DNA of 64,000 nt from Linum tenue (GCA_946122785.1 CAMGYJ010000004.1:12918150-12982149); one strand, 5' to 3'. Counted from the first letter of the stretch, positions 50,700 through 62,192 are shown. Notes: generated by a model from the sequence alone, not told the origin. A program made the numbers and translations.

Positions 50700-52495
50700 T
50701 CTCCTGCGTTGCGTTTTCTGTATTTGTTTTTTTTTTTCATTAATTCGATCGGCTTATTTTCCGCCATAAACCAAGGAAAATGAAGGGGTTGTTTCATCGC
50801 AGTTGGCCTTGGTTGAAGTTTCAATGGCGGAGATCGTGATCTATGGTTTTGAATTCCTATTGTGTGTTGTTTATTTCTCCAGTTGGTTCCGGTTCCGGGA
50901 AAAAGCACTCTGAGAAAGACGAGTGCCATTGAGGATTGAGATTGAAATAGAGATAAAACGACTTTTCCACATGGTTACTGCTGATCGCATGCTCATGGTT
51001 AGTGCACCTTCACCTGAGATGTTTGAATCCAATCCTAGTTCAAATTAACAGAAAGTGGGAGTCACTAGTCAGAAGTCGAAATTGTGTTAATTTATGATGG
51101 TTAGTCGAAATTGTTTTGCTGTGCTTGCAAGTTGCAACACGCGGCTACATAGCAGTAGACCAGAAGGTGCCTTTTCACGTGATTGATATGGTCAAGGAAT
51201 GGCTGGTAAATGGCAAGGAGTTGATGCTTCTTCTGGCTCCGTAGCAAGGAAGGCTTTTCAGGAGGAATGCTATATTGTTCACTATACCTGTGAAAATAAA
51301 CAAGGGAACCAATGGAGGGTTTCGGTGTTTGTGACTTTGAAACAAATTAGGCTTATCTTCTATTCAGTATACAAATGTATTTCTGTTGTAGAATAGATGT
51401 AATGTACAAGTTCAAATTCTTTGTACTAATAGAATCCTGAAAGTTGGATTTTTTTTGCATACCTATACTTTGTCCAATAAGTCAATGTTACATGGAGACT
51501 GGCTTTGCAGTCAGCTCATTTATTTCCATCAATCCAATTCTCTTTTGTTTAAGCATGACAAAATTTGATCTCTTCTGGCTCTCTTTCATCAGTGTGGAAT
51601 GCTAGGGTCCTGTTGAAAATGCACGCACGAGGATTTTATGAGAGCAAGTGACTGAGTGTTGCTGAAGTAAGAGCTCAAATTTCTGCAGAGAAGTGAAGAA
51701 GAGCAAACAAGTCCTTCCATGACGAAACATGGTGGTGCCAGTTCGTAAGAGACCAGCAACTTAAGTTGCAGATGGGTTCACTTCACAGTCTCACCATGCC
51801 TAACCATCGTAGTTATACGTAAACTAAACTCAAATTCAAATAGCCTAGAAATGAACATACACAGTCTAAAAAAACCAGCTCATCATAAATCCAATTCCTT
51901 TCTCGCATGATTTACCTGTTAACTATTCATAAGAACTCACAAGCAATATAGCAATCTACGATCTATTAACAGATTCCTCCAACCTCTATCTACTACACAT
52001 TCCTCTTCTTTTTCTTCTACTTCTCCCTCCTTTGCTTCTTCGTCATCTTTTGCAATGCTAATTTCCCTGCCAAATGAATTCCAAAATTGACAGATTAGTC
52101 TCAATTACAAGAATTCATGATACATTAAATAAGTATTCACAAGTTAGATGCTACTCCTCCATAATCATCATGCAAAATCTGACCAATCTACAGCAGAGAG
52201 TTTGCGAACAGCCTGTCAAGCTTGAGTTATCCACTTGTAATTAGAATTGAAGCTAGATACCGTAGATTCTGAAAAGTTACAGACAAAGTGATTAAATCAA
52301 TCCAAAAATATGGGATTGATGCATATAATTAAATAGATAAGCTAACAGCATATAGATACAGATAACAAATGAACTATCATGAATATGTCCTCTCAAAAAC
52401 TAAACACCATGGAACAAATTATTCAAGGAACGACCTTTATGGAAAAGCAGTCCTTGAAAGATAATAACTTAAAATGACAAACTCTTCCCTAGGGC
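50700..52495. other. Possible degraded gene with unrecognised exon-like pieces
   Basis: 51135-51250 (plus) encodes RGYIAVDQKVPFHVIDMV, then KEWLVNGKELMLLLAP and a stop, which reads like a real terminal exon. On the minus strand, pieces end AVRKLSAVDWSDFA (about 52170-52215) and GKLALQKMTKKQRREK (about 52020-52070), each after an AG acceptor. They do not join into one gene that I recognise. 51400-51950 shows nothing. Confidence 0.3.
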
Positions 52496-52957
52496 TAGAG
52501 GTGGCAAATGGATTGGATTGGTGGATTGGTGGATTGGATTGGTGGATCAATGGATTAAATGGATTGGATCTAATGGATTGGTGGATTCATGGATTGGATC
52601 AAGTGAATTGGTGGATTATCCATGAATCCAAATGACATCCTCAACCAAGGACCAATATGTAAAATGTAAAAAGTTTAGGTACTAAAATGTCACAATGAAA
52701 ATTTTTAGGTACCAAAACGTAATTTTCCAATGATATTTTTTGTATAAAAAATTAAATTTTAGGTACCAAAATGTAAACAATAAAAATTATAGGTACTAAA
52801 CCGTAATTTGCCAATGATCCATGGATCCAATCCATGAATCCACCAATCCAATAGGATTTGGATCAAATGGATTGGATTTAAATGGATTGGATTAGGTGGA
52901 TATTTTTAATGGATTGATGGATTGGATTAGTGGATTGGATTGAAATTGCCACCTCTA
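52496..52957. mobile_element. hAT MITE with perfect 8-bp target duplication
   Basis: CCTAGGGC flanks it at 52488-52495 and 52958-52965. The ends are TAGAGGTGGCAA and TTGCCACCTCTA, a perfect 12-bp inverted repeat. Both subterminal regions are tandem repeats of ATTGGATTGGTGG and GGATTGGAT in opposite orientation, like clustered hAT transposase sites. Confidence 0.9.
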
Positions 52958-53042
52958 CCTAGGGCATATAAATACATGGTTCTGTCAATACGCGAACAGA
53001 ATCAAACCCATGAACCCCACGCTCGATCAAAGTCCATTGCTT

Positions 53043-53300
53043 TTAAAGCTTATTATATTTCACATCTACAGGTTCCATGAAAATTGCAGCCACACGTGAC
53101 TCCAATAACCAAAAGCAACAACTACTGCCGTGGTGAAGAAGGCAACAATGGTCGTGACACGGTTCTCTGTAGCTGTTCGAAAGCTTCAAATTCCTGAAAC
53201 TGACGGACACTCTACTTGAATTCCAAACTAGTCTGTAACGAGGGAAAGCATGCGAATCATTCACAAAGTCCAGACTCCGGACGAGGCATTTTAGTGTGCT
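53043..53300 (-). other. Exon-like block, protein not recognised
   Basis: An open minus-strand stretch with AG acceptors (RYRLVWNSSRVSVSFRNLK in one frame; QFQEFEAFEQLQRTV in another). No domain was identified and the frame is uncertain. Confidence 0.25.
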
Positions 53301-53612
53301 TTATAGTATTGGTGCTATAAAACATTTACAGCCATTAGATTATGTTCAAACTATATCAACCATAGATTTTATTTAAATTATTAATTTGTTATTTTATTTG
53401 TGGGTGGAGAACCGGTACAACCGGTTGTCTGAAATTTTTTTACGAATTCAATTCACCACGCCTTATTCTCACCTCTTCTCACCGCCGTTTACTCTTCCTT
53501 CGATCCTCTTCCTTCGATCCTCTCCACGCGAGCCAGATTCTGACGACGACAGTGAAGACGGCGAGCAGTGGGTGACGACGAGTAGAAGAAGCTTGTCGAT
53601 TGCAGCATCTCT

Positions 53613-53909
53613 TTGACTGCGGCGAGCCGGATTCCGACGATGACAGTGAAGGCGGCGAGCAGGGGACGACGAGAGCGAGCATCTCTTCGTCGATTGCAAA
53701 CGAAGACCCTCTTCCCATCGATAGCAAACGAAGACCCTGCACATAACCCCCTCTTCCCATCGATAGCAAACGAAGACCCTGCACAGAACCCCCTCTTCCC
53801 ATCGATAGCAAACGAAGACCTACCTCCTCCACTGCAACTTTTTCCGGTTAGTATGCCTACAGTTCTACAATTTTATTCAATTTTCCGGTTAGTATGGCTA
53901 TCAGTTTAG
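53613..53909 (+). CDS. Small ORF with in-frame 14-residue repeats
   Basis: A 42-bp unit (CTTCCCATCGATAGCAAACG...) starts at 53711, 53753 and 53795 and, being a multiple of three, encodes LFPSIANEDPAHNP, LFPSIANEDPAQNP and a shortened third copy. Upstream, two acidic stretches (PDSDDDSEDGEQ at 53521-53570, and a near copy around 53630) also look duplicated. It may be the first exon of a gene whose later part was disturbed by the MULE at 54605. The function is unknown, and the small size leaves coding in doubt. Confidence 0.3.
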   Translation: MTAASRIPTMTVKAASRGRRERASLRRLQTKTLFPSIANEDPAHNPLFPSIANEDPAQNPLFPSIANEDLPPPLQLFPVSMPTVLQFYSIFRLVWLSV

Positions 53910-54595
53910 GGATTATATTGGGATGTTCTAGATTTACAAATTTCGGTAGGGGGATTGAAATTCCATGCTCGTTTTACCAGATTGAACTATGGAAGTAGAA
54001 GAGAGAATTTCTCAATTCTGTGTAGCCATTTGGGATTGAAATTGAAGCTTCTCCACTGCTTTCTTCATGTGCATTCTCAATTGGATATGGTGATATAAGA
54101 TGCGATATTCCTTTCCCTCTCTCGGTTTTATCAGTTGTGTGAAGTGGGAATTCTGATGTGCTCCATCTTTTCCAGTGTCTTCTTCTGTGATTTGGTTTGT
54201 CTATCTCTTTAGCTTTAACGTCTTGTGCAATGAGTATTGAAGCTCTCTCAAGTGTAGTTCTTGGTTGTGCTGTATTTTGTCACGGCCGAGTTTGATTGAG
54301 ATGGGGGCATCTTTAGTCATTCCGTGATTGATGAAGCTTCAGAAAGTCTGCACTTTTTTGTGCAAATAGATGTGGCCATCCACCATATAACTTCATTCCT
54401 CACACAGATCGTTGATGTGACCTAGGAGGTATTTGTGAATGGAGGATTCAGTGTCAACTAGGAAGCTGTCTTGGTTTATATAATCCCATAAACTGTGTTG
54501 GGGTTGTTCATTTCGTTGTTGCCTTTGCTTTCAAACTGAAGAGAATAACTGTGCTGGGGTTGTTCTGCTTGCTTCTTTAGTTCTTTGGTCTTGAT
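53910..54595. other. Left flank of the MULE, no exon recognised
   Basis: T-rich sequence of intron or leader style between the 53.6-kb ORF and the MULE. It continues to the right of the MULE at 62193, so one undisturbed stretch was split by the insertion. Confidence 0.35.
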
Positions 54596-54604
54596 TGGGT
54601 TTTA

Positions 54605-55016
54605 GGAAAAAATCCCACTGTACACACGTTCTTAACAAAAATTCCCAAAATACATAAGTTATAAAAAAATTTCCCAAAGTACACATGTTTGGCATTCACT
54701 GTTTTTGACAAACGCAGTGAAGGTAATCACCGCGTTTGACAAAGACGGTGAATATTTCACCGTTTAAAACTAAAACGGTGAAGTATTCACCGCTTTGATC
54801 AAAAACGGTGATGTATTCACCGCGTTTGTCAACAACGGTGAATACATCACCGTTTTAGTGCAAAACGGTGAACACATTCACCGTGGTTGCCTAAAGCGGT
54901 GATTGTTTCCCACGTTTCCCACCCCTGGTAGGTCAAAATTAGGTCACACCTACCTAGTATTCACCGTTTGAGACAAACGCGGTGATGGTGTTCACCGTGT
55001 TTGACAAAAACGGTGA
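54605..55016 (+). repeat. Left MULE end with palindrome array
   Basis: The terminal ~85 bp are unique. From about 54692 to 55016, half-sites CGGTGAA and TTCACCG alternate about every 15-35 bp, giving palindromes such as TTCACCGCGTTTGTC...AACGGTGAA. A spacer (54900-54955) with CCCACGTTTCCCACCCC interrupts the array. Confidence 0.85.
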
Positions 55017-55033
55017 ATAGTAGCAAATTTTCC

Positions 55034-55040
55034 TATAAAT
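55034..55040 (+). promoter_or_regulatory. TATA box of the MULE transposase gene
   Basis: TATAAAT directly follows the left palindrome array and lies ~350 bp upstream of the ATG at 55384. A 5' UTR intron ending TTTGTAG just before that ATG (about 55380) is likely. Confidence 0.6.
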
Positions 55041-55383
55041 ACCAACCCACCAGCAGAAGCAAAAACTTACCACTCCCCCCTTCTTCAAATTTCAGCAAAT
55101 AAATCGAGCAGAACAGACATTTTTTGGTATGTCTCTTTTCGTATTATAGTCTAATTATGTTTTTAGTAGTTATAGTATGATTAAATTTTCGTATTATGTT
55201 GTTGTTAGTTAGTTGAATTTATGTTCGTTAGTTATAGTATGATTTAATTTTCGTATTATGTTGTTGTTAGTTAGTTGAATTTATGTTCGTTAGTTATGAG
55301 ATGGATAATATTAGTTGTACAATATGATTTTGGTTAATTTTACTGTCTTTAAGCTAATAGATACTTATCCTCGATTTGTAGAT

Positions 55384-58231
55384 ATGGGTAAATTCAAGAA
55401 GTTTCATCTTACTATTCGGTGGAATGGAAGGGTGACAAACTCTGACATAGGCATTGATTATGAGGACGGCGAATCCATTATGCTGAACATTGGTTCCCGA
55501 TTCAATTTTCAAGAACTCTGTGATCTTTGTGCAGAAAGGGTTTGTACGAGCGGACAGACGAGACTTGGCAAAATTACTTACCGGTATCCAGACATGAGTG
55601 CTGGCGGGCTCGTGTTCCAAGAAGTTGTCATAAACGATGATGACGCGGTTACGATGATGTTACAGTTCCTAAGCGATAACCAAGTCCGGCTTGCAGAGGT
55701 GTATGTTGAGACCGAGGCGGTCGGTGAATCTCATTCTCACCAGTATTCTTATGATGATGGTTTTGCAGGAGGGTACGAATGGGGTGGTAGTTCGAGCAAC
55801 TACCAAGGCGGTGGTTATACAGGAGGTTACGGGGAGGGTGGTGGTTCAATCAACTACGGTGGATCGAGTAGTGCAGGATGGGACAAATACTCGCAACCTC
55901 CTCAACTAGCCGATGGTGTTGAATGGCCTGCTTGGGGGCCAGAGTGGTCTGAAATCGAGAATAACATTCAATCAGGGCGTACTTCGCATGAGCGAGAGGA
56001 CGATGTTGGTGATCGTGGTCATGTTGATCCTTCTAGCCCGAGCTATCCATTCGAGTCGAGCGACGAGGATACTGAGGAAGATTTGAGATCAGTGAGCGAG
56101 GAGGAGGAAGATACTGATGATAACGAGGATGAGGCGGCATTTCGTGAGGCACCCACGCCATATTACACACAGGTTCCAACTCAATTTTTACATAGTCAGA
56201 ATGATCCCCCTGATTATGTCCCTATGCCAGTGTACAATCCGACGGCCAATTTGGAGGTGGGTATGGCGTTCCCATCGAAAGACGCTGTGCAGGATGCGTT
56301 TACAGAAGAGGCGTTGAGGCGCAATTTCGAGTGGAAGGTAAAATATTCTGACAGTAAACAACTACATGTCATATGCAAGCATGATGCAGAGGGTTGTACG
56401 TGGCAACTGCGGGCTGCAAATATGAAGAGAAAGGGTGCTTGGGTGATTCGCAAAGCTGAGACGATCCACACATGCTCCTCTTCTATACTTTCCCAAGATC
56501 ACAGGCAACTAAAAGCAAAGAAAGTTGGGAGAACTATTAAGCACCTTATAGAAGCACAACCAGATATCAAGGTGAAAGCTATCATGGCAGAGGTGAAGGA
56601 TCGACATTCTTACACGATACGGTACAAAAAAGCATGGCATGGTAAGCAGAAAGCCATGGCTGAGGTGTATGGTGATTGGGAGGATTCTTATGCTTTACTC
56701 CCTAGACTTATGGGAGCAATGGAGGAGTCCAATCCTGGGACTGTTTTCGTCCCAGTATACAACAATGTATACACTGAGGATCAAGTTCGAGTACAGGATA
56801 AGCTGATGTTCCATCGTCTTTTTTGGGCTTTTAAACCATGCATTGACGGTTTTGGGTTCTGCATACCGGTTATTCAGGTATAGAACCAACTGATGCCGAT
56901 TTTAAATGTTGTATTATTTTCTGTTACGTAAATTTCATACTAATTAGATCCTAAATTTTTATTCAGGTTGACGGAACTTTCCTTACTGGGAAGTACAGAG
57001 GATGTCTTCTAATTGCAACTGGCGTTGATGGAAACAGGCGGATTTTCCCGCTTGCATTTGCATTAGTGGAAGGGGAGAACAGCTTAAGTTGGGCATGGTT
57101 CTTTGACCAACTACACGAACACGTGACACAACGGGAAGATATTACGATTATATCCGATCGACATGCGGGGATTAGGAATGCTGTTGGTGGTTTTCCCGAC
57201 GAGTGGGGATGGAGATGGAGATGGTGTATTCGACACTGGCTCGCCAATTTCCAGCACAAATTTGGGAAGAAGAAAGACATCAAAAATCAACTTTGGAATG
57301 CAGGTAGTAATGTTTTTCTTATGCGATTTAAGTTTGTGTTTATTAAGCTGATGTTATTCATCATGTATTGACCAATTTCGATTTTGTTCACCTTTCAGCG
57401 GTTGCACATCAACCAAAAAAGTATGAGCAGAAGATGAAAACAATTCGTCAGACCCACCGAGCTGGAGCAGTATGGGCTGAAGGTCAAGAGTTGCCCATGT
57501 GGACGTTCCATATGGACAACGGGGCCAGATGGGGCATTGCAACTACCAACCATGGAGAAAGTATAAATAATGTGTACAAGGGTCTTCGAGCGATGCCTGT
57601 TTCTGTCATCGTGGAGATGTCTTACTGGAAAGTCAACGAGTGGCGAGTTGCTCGGCTACAGCAAGCTATAGGGAGGGAGTTGCAAGGTCATTCAATAGCA
57701 CATGACGTATTCGCTCAAATGCAGAAGAACGATGAAAAATCAAGTAAGCATAAGGTTGTTCTTTTTGACCGCAGTGAAGGAATATTCGCTGTCGAAACAG
57801 GTATATGGGGTGGAGGGAGACGTGGTCACAATCGTCAAACGGTAAAATTGCACTACGAATTAGGGGAGTGTTCTTGTCAAAAGTATCAGAACGAAAGGAT
57901 ACCCTGTTCACATGCAATGGCGGTTGCTAAGTCAATAACCATGAACAGAAACAGCCTGGTGAGTCCTTACTACACTGAACAAGCGATACGGAACTCATAT
58001 AATGCAGCTTTGAGCCCCATGCCAGATGAAGCGTATTGGCCTATATACGCTGGAAAGTTGATTATCCCACCGTTGCACCTAAAACGCACCAAAGGCCGTC
58101 CTAGAGTTGAAAGGATACACAATGAGATGGATCAAGTTGAACGGACGAGAAGGGGACCGAAGCGATGCTCTAAGTGCAGACAACCTGGTCACGACAAGAG
58201 GCGTTGCCCAGGACAACCATCATCAACTTAA
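55384..58231 (+). CDS. mudrA: MULE transposase (MudrA-like), exons 55384-56877, 56967-57303, 57399-58231
   Basis: The joined frame is 888 codons (887 aa), with both introns GT-AG and no stop. An upstream in-frame ATG (55315) exists, but MGKFKKFHLTIRWNGRV is the usual start of this family and follows a likely acceptor. Order: N-terminal PB1-like domain (1-110); Gly/Ser/Tyr-rich then acidic linker (120-270); MuDR DNA-binding domain with zinc-type residues (C-KHDAEGC, HTCSSSIL, ~320-390); and the MULE RNase-H-fold core with D500 (QVDGTFLTGKYRG), D562 (IISDRHAGI) and a candidate E664 (TTNHGESIN). A SWIM zinc finger (CSCQKYQNERIPCSH) and a CCHC knuckle (CSKCRQPGHDKRRCPG) end it. It should bind the palindrome arrays and cut at both ends. 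No defect was found. Confidence 0.95.
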
Positions 58232-58695
58232 TTTGCATTTACTTGTATTCTGCTACTAAATTAATGGCTTGTTAAATTATTCATTACCGTTTACATTTGA
58301 AGTCCAAGTATTATGTTAACTCTAAAATGTTCTCCTTGTCGATACGATCGCGCTGCCGCAAACGGCTCGTTATTTCGACCTCAAACGAATAAGATACGCG
58401 CGTTTTAGTTTTTAGTACGCAAAAGATACTTTAACGATACGATCGCTCTTTGAACTCACTTATCTCACTCGTTTGGACCCGGAATTGGGGTCTGTAAAAT
58501 TCTATGTGATCGTGGTTGATTTTCCCAACTTTTTCGTGTTGAGGGGAGATACTGATTCTTGCTAAAATGATCCAGAAAATTAATTCGACAACTTAAGTGC
58601 AAACGATAGTTTTTAGACAATGCAAACTCAAATAACAACACCTAAAAAGCACAAAAACAACATGGATAGTTCACTACAATGATAAAACGATAAAT
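58232..58695. other. Gap between the two convergent MULE genes
   Basis: 464 bp holding both 3' UTRs. No ORF or hairpin terminator was recognised. Confidence 0.5.
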
Positions 58696-61498
58696 TCACT
58701 CATTTGCTTCATTTTGGCCCCCATCTCCACCTCTTCCTCCTCGTCCTCCACGACGTCCTCGACCCCTTCTTCCCCCTTCCGCCGCTGCTTCTTGGCGGGC
58801 TCGCTCAACGGCTCCTCGCGGATTTCTCTTGACCCGAGCCCCAACTGGGGTTACATATGGTGGTGGTGGTGGCTGAGATGGAGCGGTAGCTTGGCGAATG
58901 ATCGGAGGTTGCGGAGTTTGTTGTTGCGGGGTCTGGTACATCGAACTCTGTTGCTGATGTTGGAATTGAGAGAAAGTGTCCCACTCCTGAGATGCTCCAC
59001 GACTCGATGACCCTCCACCGGCTTCCGCTGTAGGTGCCCACTGGTACTCGAACGGTTCAGGGATCTTGGTTTCTCGAGTTGTACGCACCTCATCGAATGT
59101 AGGTAGAGGCCTGCGTTTGCTCCTTCGTGGGGGCTCAACCGGGGGCACAATGGGTGCATCATCACGGAATGAGGGTCGTGCCGGGGCAGGAACGGGAGGA
59201 TAGGCCACGACATCCCTCCTTTGCTCTCTGGTACAACTCAGGAGGTTGTTCATAAGTCGGGTCAACCAATTAGTCTTCCGCTCATCCATGGTTGGCGCAC
59301 TTTCGAGGGTGTACTTGGCATGTTCCAAACCATCAACCTAAGGAAAGCACTTATCTTATCAAATTAACTAAACCTTAAAATAAATAGAATTTTGAATGAG
59401 GGAGATTAGGATGACTTACCAACGACCCCATCACAGCACCTTGCTTTGACACCCATCTCATGGTGAACTTCCGATACCACTGCATGTACCCATCGTGGTA
59501 GCCCATCGGTCTCGTCTCCGGCATCCCTTGCACCACCCATTGGGACCGATTCTCCCAGATGTTGATGTAGAATCCATGCTTTAGCACCCAGTTCTTTGCA
59601 GTGTGTCGGAGGTCAATAGCATGTAGCTCCCTGAAACCGGCTGGCGGGTCTTGTGGAATTGGTTGCTCCATTCGATATTGCCTCAAAGATCGATCGGGTA
59701 GGTGCCATTCCACCATGTGCCAGCAGATCAATGGCACTTTGCACAACCACGTCTCGTGATCCAGAGGGTGCCTAAGATGATGCAGCTCACCCACTTCACG
59801 TGGATATGGATCCCATATAACCTATATTCATTAAAAAATTCGGAATTAATGACCATTTACATTGACAAAATTTAACTTGTTCAAATAAGGTTGGAATATG
59901 ATTACCTGATTCCACCATGGTTTATCTAACTCAGAACGATAAAACAATAACGAATGCTCAGGTTGATGGTCATTCGTATTTGCTCCTATCCACCTTGTAA
60001 GTAAAAGTACGGATTCAATTTAGTTGAAATATAGCTAAGCATATAATAAATTAAATTGGTCTAAGTACGTAATAAATAAAATTAAAATCTAGCTAAGCAT
60101 GCAATCAAAATTAAATTGGGCTAAGTACGGAATAAATTCAATTTAAATCTAGCTAAGCATGCAATCAAAATTAAATTGGGCTAAGTACGGAATAAATTCA
60201 ATTTAAATCTAGCTAAGTACACAATCAAAATTAAATTGGGCTAAGTACGAAATAAACTTACTTGACACCGTAGGGGAGATTTTGCAGAAAGTTGAGTTCA
60301 TCATCGTTTCTCCGGTATGGACGTGGGTCGGGAGGTGCGAACATCGGGAGATGCTCCCATACCCACAGTTGCAGGATGAACATCGCAGCACCAGCTTGCT
60401 TTGCCCCAACCTTCGAGCAAGTACACAGCTCCCGGTATACGCCCGCTAGCACGGCCGATCCCCAACTCTTCTCTCCAATTGCATCCCAGTCACCAGTGAG
60501 CAATGGCAACCATATGCCTTGAATCCACCGGTTGGACTTGTCGGGGAACAAAAATCCACCCACCAAACCGATGAGGTAGATGCGGGCGTAGCGCTCGACT
60601 TGTTCTTCCGGTGTCTCGTCATTGATTTCCACCTCTTGCTGGATGTGAGATACCAGCCACGGGATCGACACTTGCCCCGCATTCAACGGTGGATGCCCCC
60701 GTCCTTGAATTGGTGTGGTGGTCGGCATGTCGAAGCCCAAACGATCACGTATGAGCGGCCCCCAACCTCCTTCGGGTTTGGTCGTGGAACCAATGATTGC
60801 ATCTCCAGAAATAGGAAGCCCGGTGAGGATCGCCACGTCTTTGAGGGTGATCGTCATTTCCCCCTCCGGAAGGTGGAATGTATGGGTTTCGGGACGCCAT
60901 CGTTCCGCCATTGCCGTAAGCAGATCGTTGTCGATCTCGATCCGCAAGAAATGGCGCAACATTCCCAAACCGGTCCTCGCTATGTAGGGCTCCAACCTTG
61001 GATGCCAAGCGGGCAAGTTATTGGTCCCTTTATGAACCACGGGAACAAGCGATTCCTAAAACAAATAGGGAAAATAACAATTTATTAGATTAACTAAAGC
61101 AAAATAAAACCTTAGAAAATAATAAAATAAAGCAAGAATACTCAAAAAATTACCGGATAGTTATCCCAAATAGCACGGGAGCGATGAGCTTCTTGATCGG
61201 TTAAGAGACTCGCATCCCTTGGGCCGTAATGGATATACAATCGAGGATCGTATATCTCGGCACCCATCTATAAAAAAGTAATGAAATCAGAGATTGTTTT
61301 GATAAAAAAACAAAAAATTAAATTGTTTCGATTAAAAAAATTCATAAACCAAAAACCTACACGAAGAGCCTCTTCGTCCATTTTTTGGCGTAGGCCGGAC
61401 AGAGGTTCGACGATTTTAGGTTTGTAAGGGACGGGGGCTTTAGGGTCAAACTCTAGTAATTCTTTCTGATGTGGAAGATCGGACTTAGCCGCAACCAC
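58696..61498 (-). CDS. Plant mobile domain (PMD, MAIN-like) protein of the MULE, 6 exons
   Basis: Exons (minus): 61498-61361, 61267-61154, 61055-60262, 59993-59906, 59821-59420, 59337-58696; all junctions are GT-AG and in frame, giving 725 aa. The plant mobile domain covers ~80-480: WHPRLEPYIARTGLG, ITLKDVAILTGLPISGDAI, YARIYLIGLVGGFLFPDKS, GIWLPLLTGDWDAIGEKSWG, SAVLAGVYRELCTCSK, LQLWVWEHLPMFAPP, WDPYPREVGELHHLRHP, ICWHMVEWHLPDRSLRQY. The same domain occurs in MAIN/MAIL1 proteins and PP7-like phosphatases, which arose from transposons. The C-terminus is disordered, with Gln/Pro-rich sequence and an RGG box (GRRGRGRRGGRGG) that would bind nucleic acid. Its role in transposition is not established; possibly host-silencing evasion or DNA binding (inference). 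Confidence 0.92.
60058..60255. repeat. 60-bp tandem repeat in an intron of the PMD gene
   Basis: About three and a half copies of a 60-bp unit (AAATTGGGCTAAGTACGGAA..., AATCTAGCTAAGCATGCAAT) fill the intron between exons 3 and 4. Copies differ at a few bases. Confidence 0.8.
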
Positions 61499-61592
61499 AG
61501 AGCATACTTAGAACGAGACTAGAGCGGATAAATTGAGGGAGAAAGAAGTGAAATGTTTGTGGGGTGAGTTGAAAGTGAAAGGGGAAGGGGGT

Positions 61593-61599
61593 ATTTATA
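61593..61599 (-). promoter_or_regulatory. TATA box of the PMD gene
   Basis: TATAAAT on the minus strand, just inside the right palindrome array and ~95 bp upstream of the ATG at 61498. It mirrors the TATA box at 55034, so each array serves as the upstream region of one gene. Confidence 0.6.
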
Positions 61600-61644
61600 G
61601 TTGGGGGAAGGGGGGAGGCGCCTGCGCAGCATTCAATTGGAGCG

Positions 61645-62183
61645 CCTTCACCGCGTTTGACTAACGCGGTGAACTCACCGCTGTCAACAAACGCGGTGTA
61701 TGTCGAGGGGACGTGGCGTGTTGTGAGGCGTCGGATCGTGGGAAGAAAACCACGATCCGCGTCTCACCGCATCCAACGGCCACGGTGAAAGCAAATTGGC
61801 CCGGATCGCTGACGTAAACAAACACGGGGTATTCACCGTGTTTGTCTAACGCGGTGAATACCCCGCGTTTGTCCACGTCAACTCCTTTACCGCGTTTAAT
61901 AAAAATGGTGAAGTCTTCACCGTTTCAGTTTAAAACGGTGAAGCCTTCACCGTTTTAATTAAACGCGGTGAAGCCTTCACCGTTTTTGTTAAACGCGGTG
62001 AAGGAATCACCGTTTTTATTTAAAACGGTGAAATGTTCACCGTTTTTATCAAACGCGGTGATTACCTTCACTGCGTTTGTCAAAAACGGTGAATGCCAAA
62101 CATGTGTACTTTGGGAAATTTTTTTATAACGTATGTATTTTGGGAATTTTTTTTAAGAACGTGTGTAGTTTGGGATTTTTTCC
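61645..62183 (-). repeat. Right MULE end with palindrome array
   Basis: Reversed counterpart of the left end. CGGTGAA/TTCACCG half-sites alternate from about 61645 to 62095, more numerous and more regular than on the left (period ~30-33 bp between 61895 and 62060). The terminal ~85 bp match the left end closely. The part near the PMD gene (61680-61800) has extra GC-rich sequence between half-sites. Confidence 0.85.
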
Positions 62184-62192
62184 TGGGTTTTA

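Larger units (their letters stand above)
54605..62183. mobile_element. Complete autonomous MULE (7.58 kb) with transposase and PMD gene
   Basis: A perfect 9-bp duplication TGGGTTTTA flanks it at 54596-54604 and 62184-62192. The ends are inverted: GGAAAAAATCCCACTGTACA at the left and, reversed, GGAAAAAATCCCAAACTACA at the right, continuing ACGTTCTTAA, ATTCCCAAAATACATA and AAAGTACACATGTTTGGCATT. Between them are a MudrA-type transposase gene (plus) and a plant-mobile-domain gene (minus), convergent with a 464-bp gap. Both are open over all exons. The structure indicates a recent, possibly still active insertion. Confidence 0.95.
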
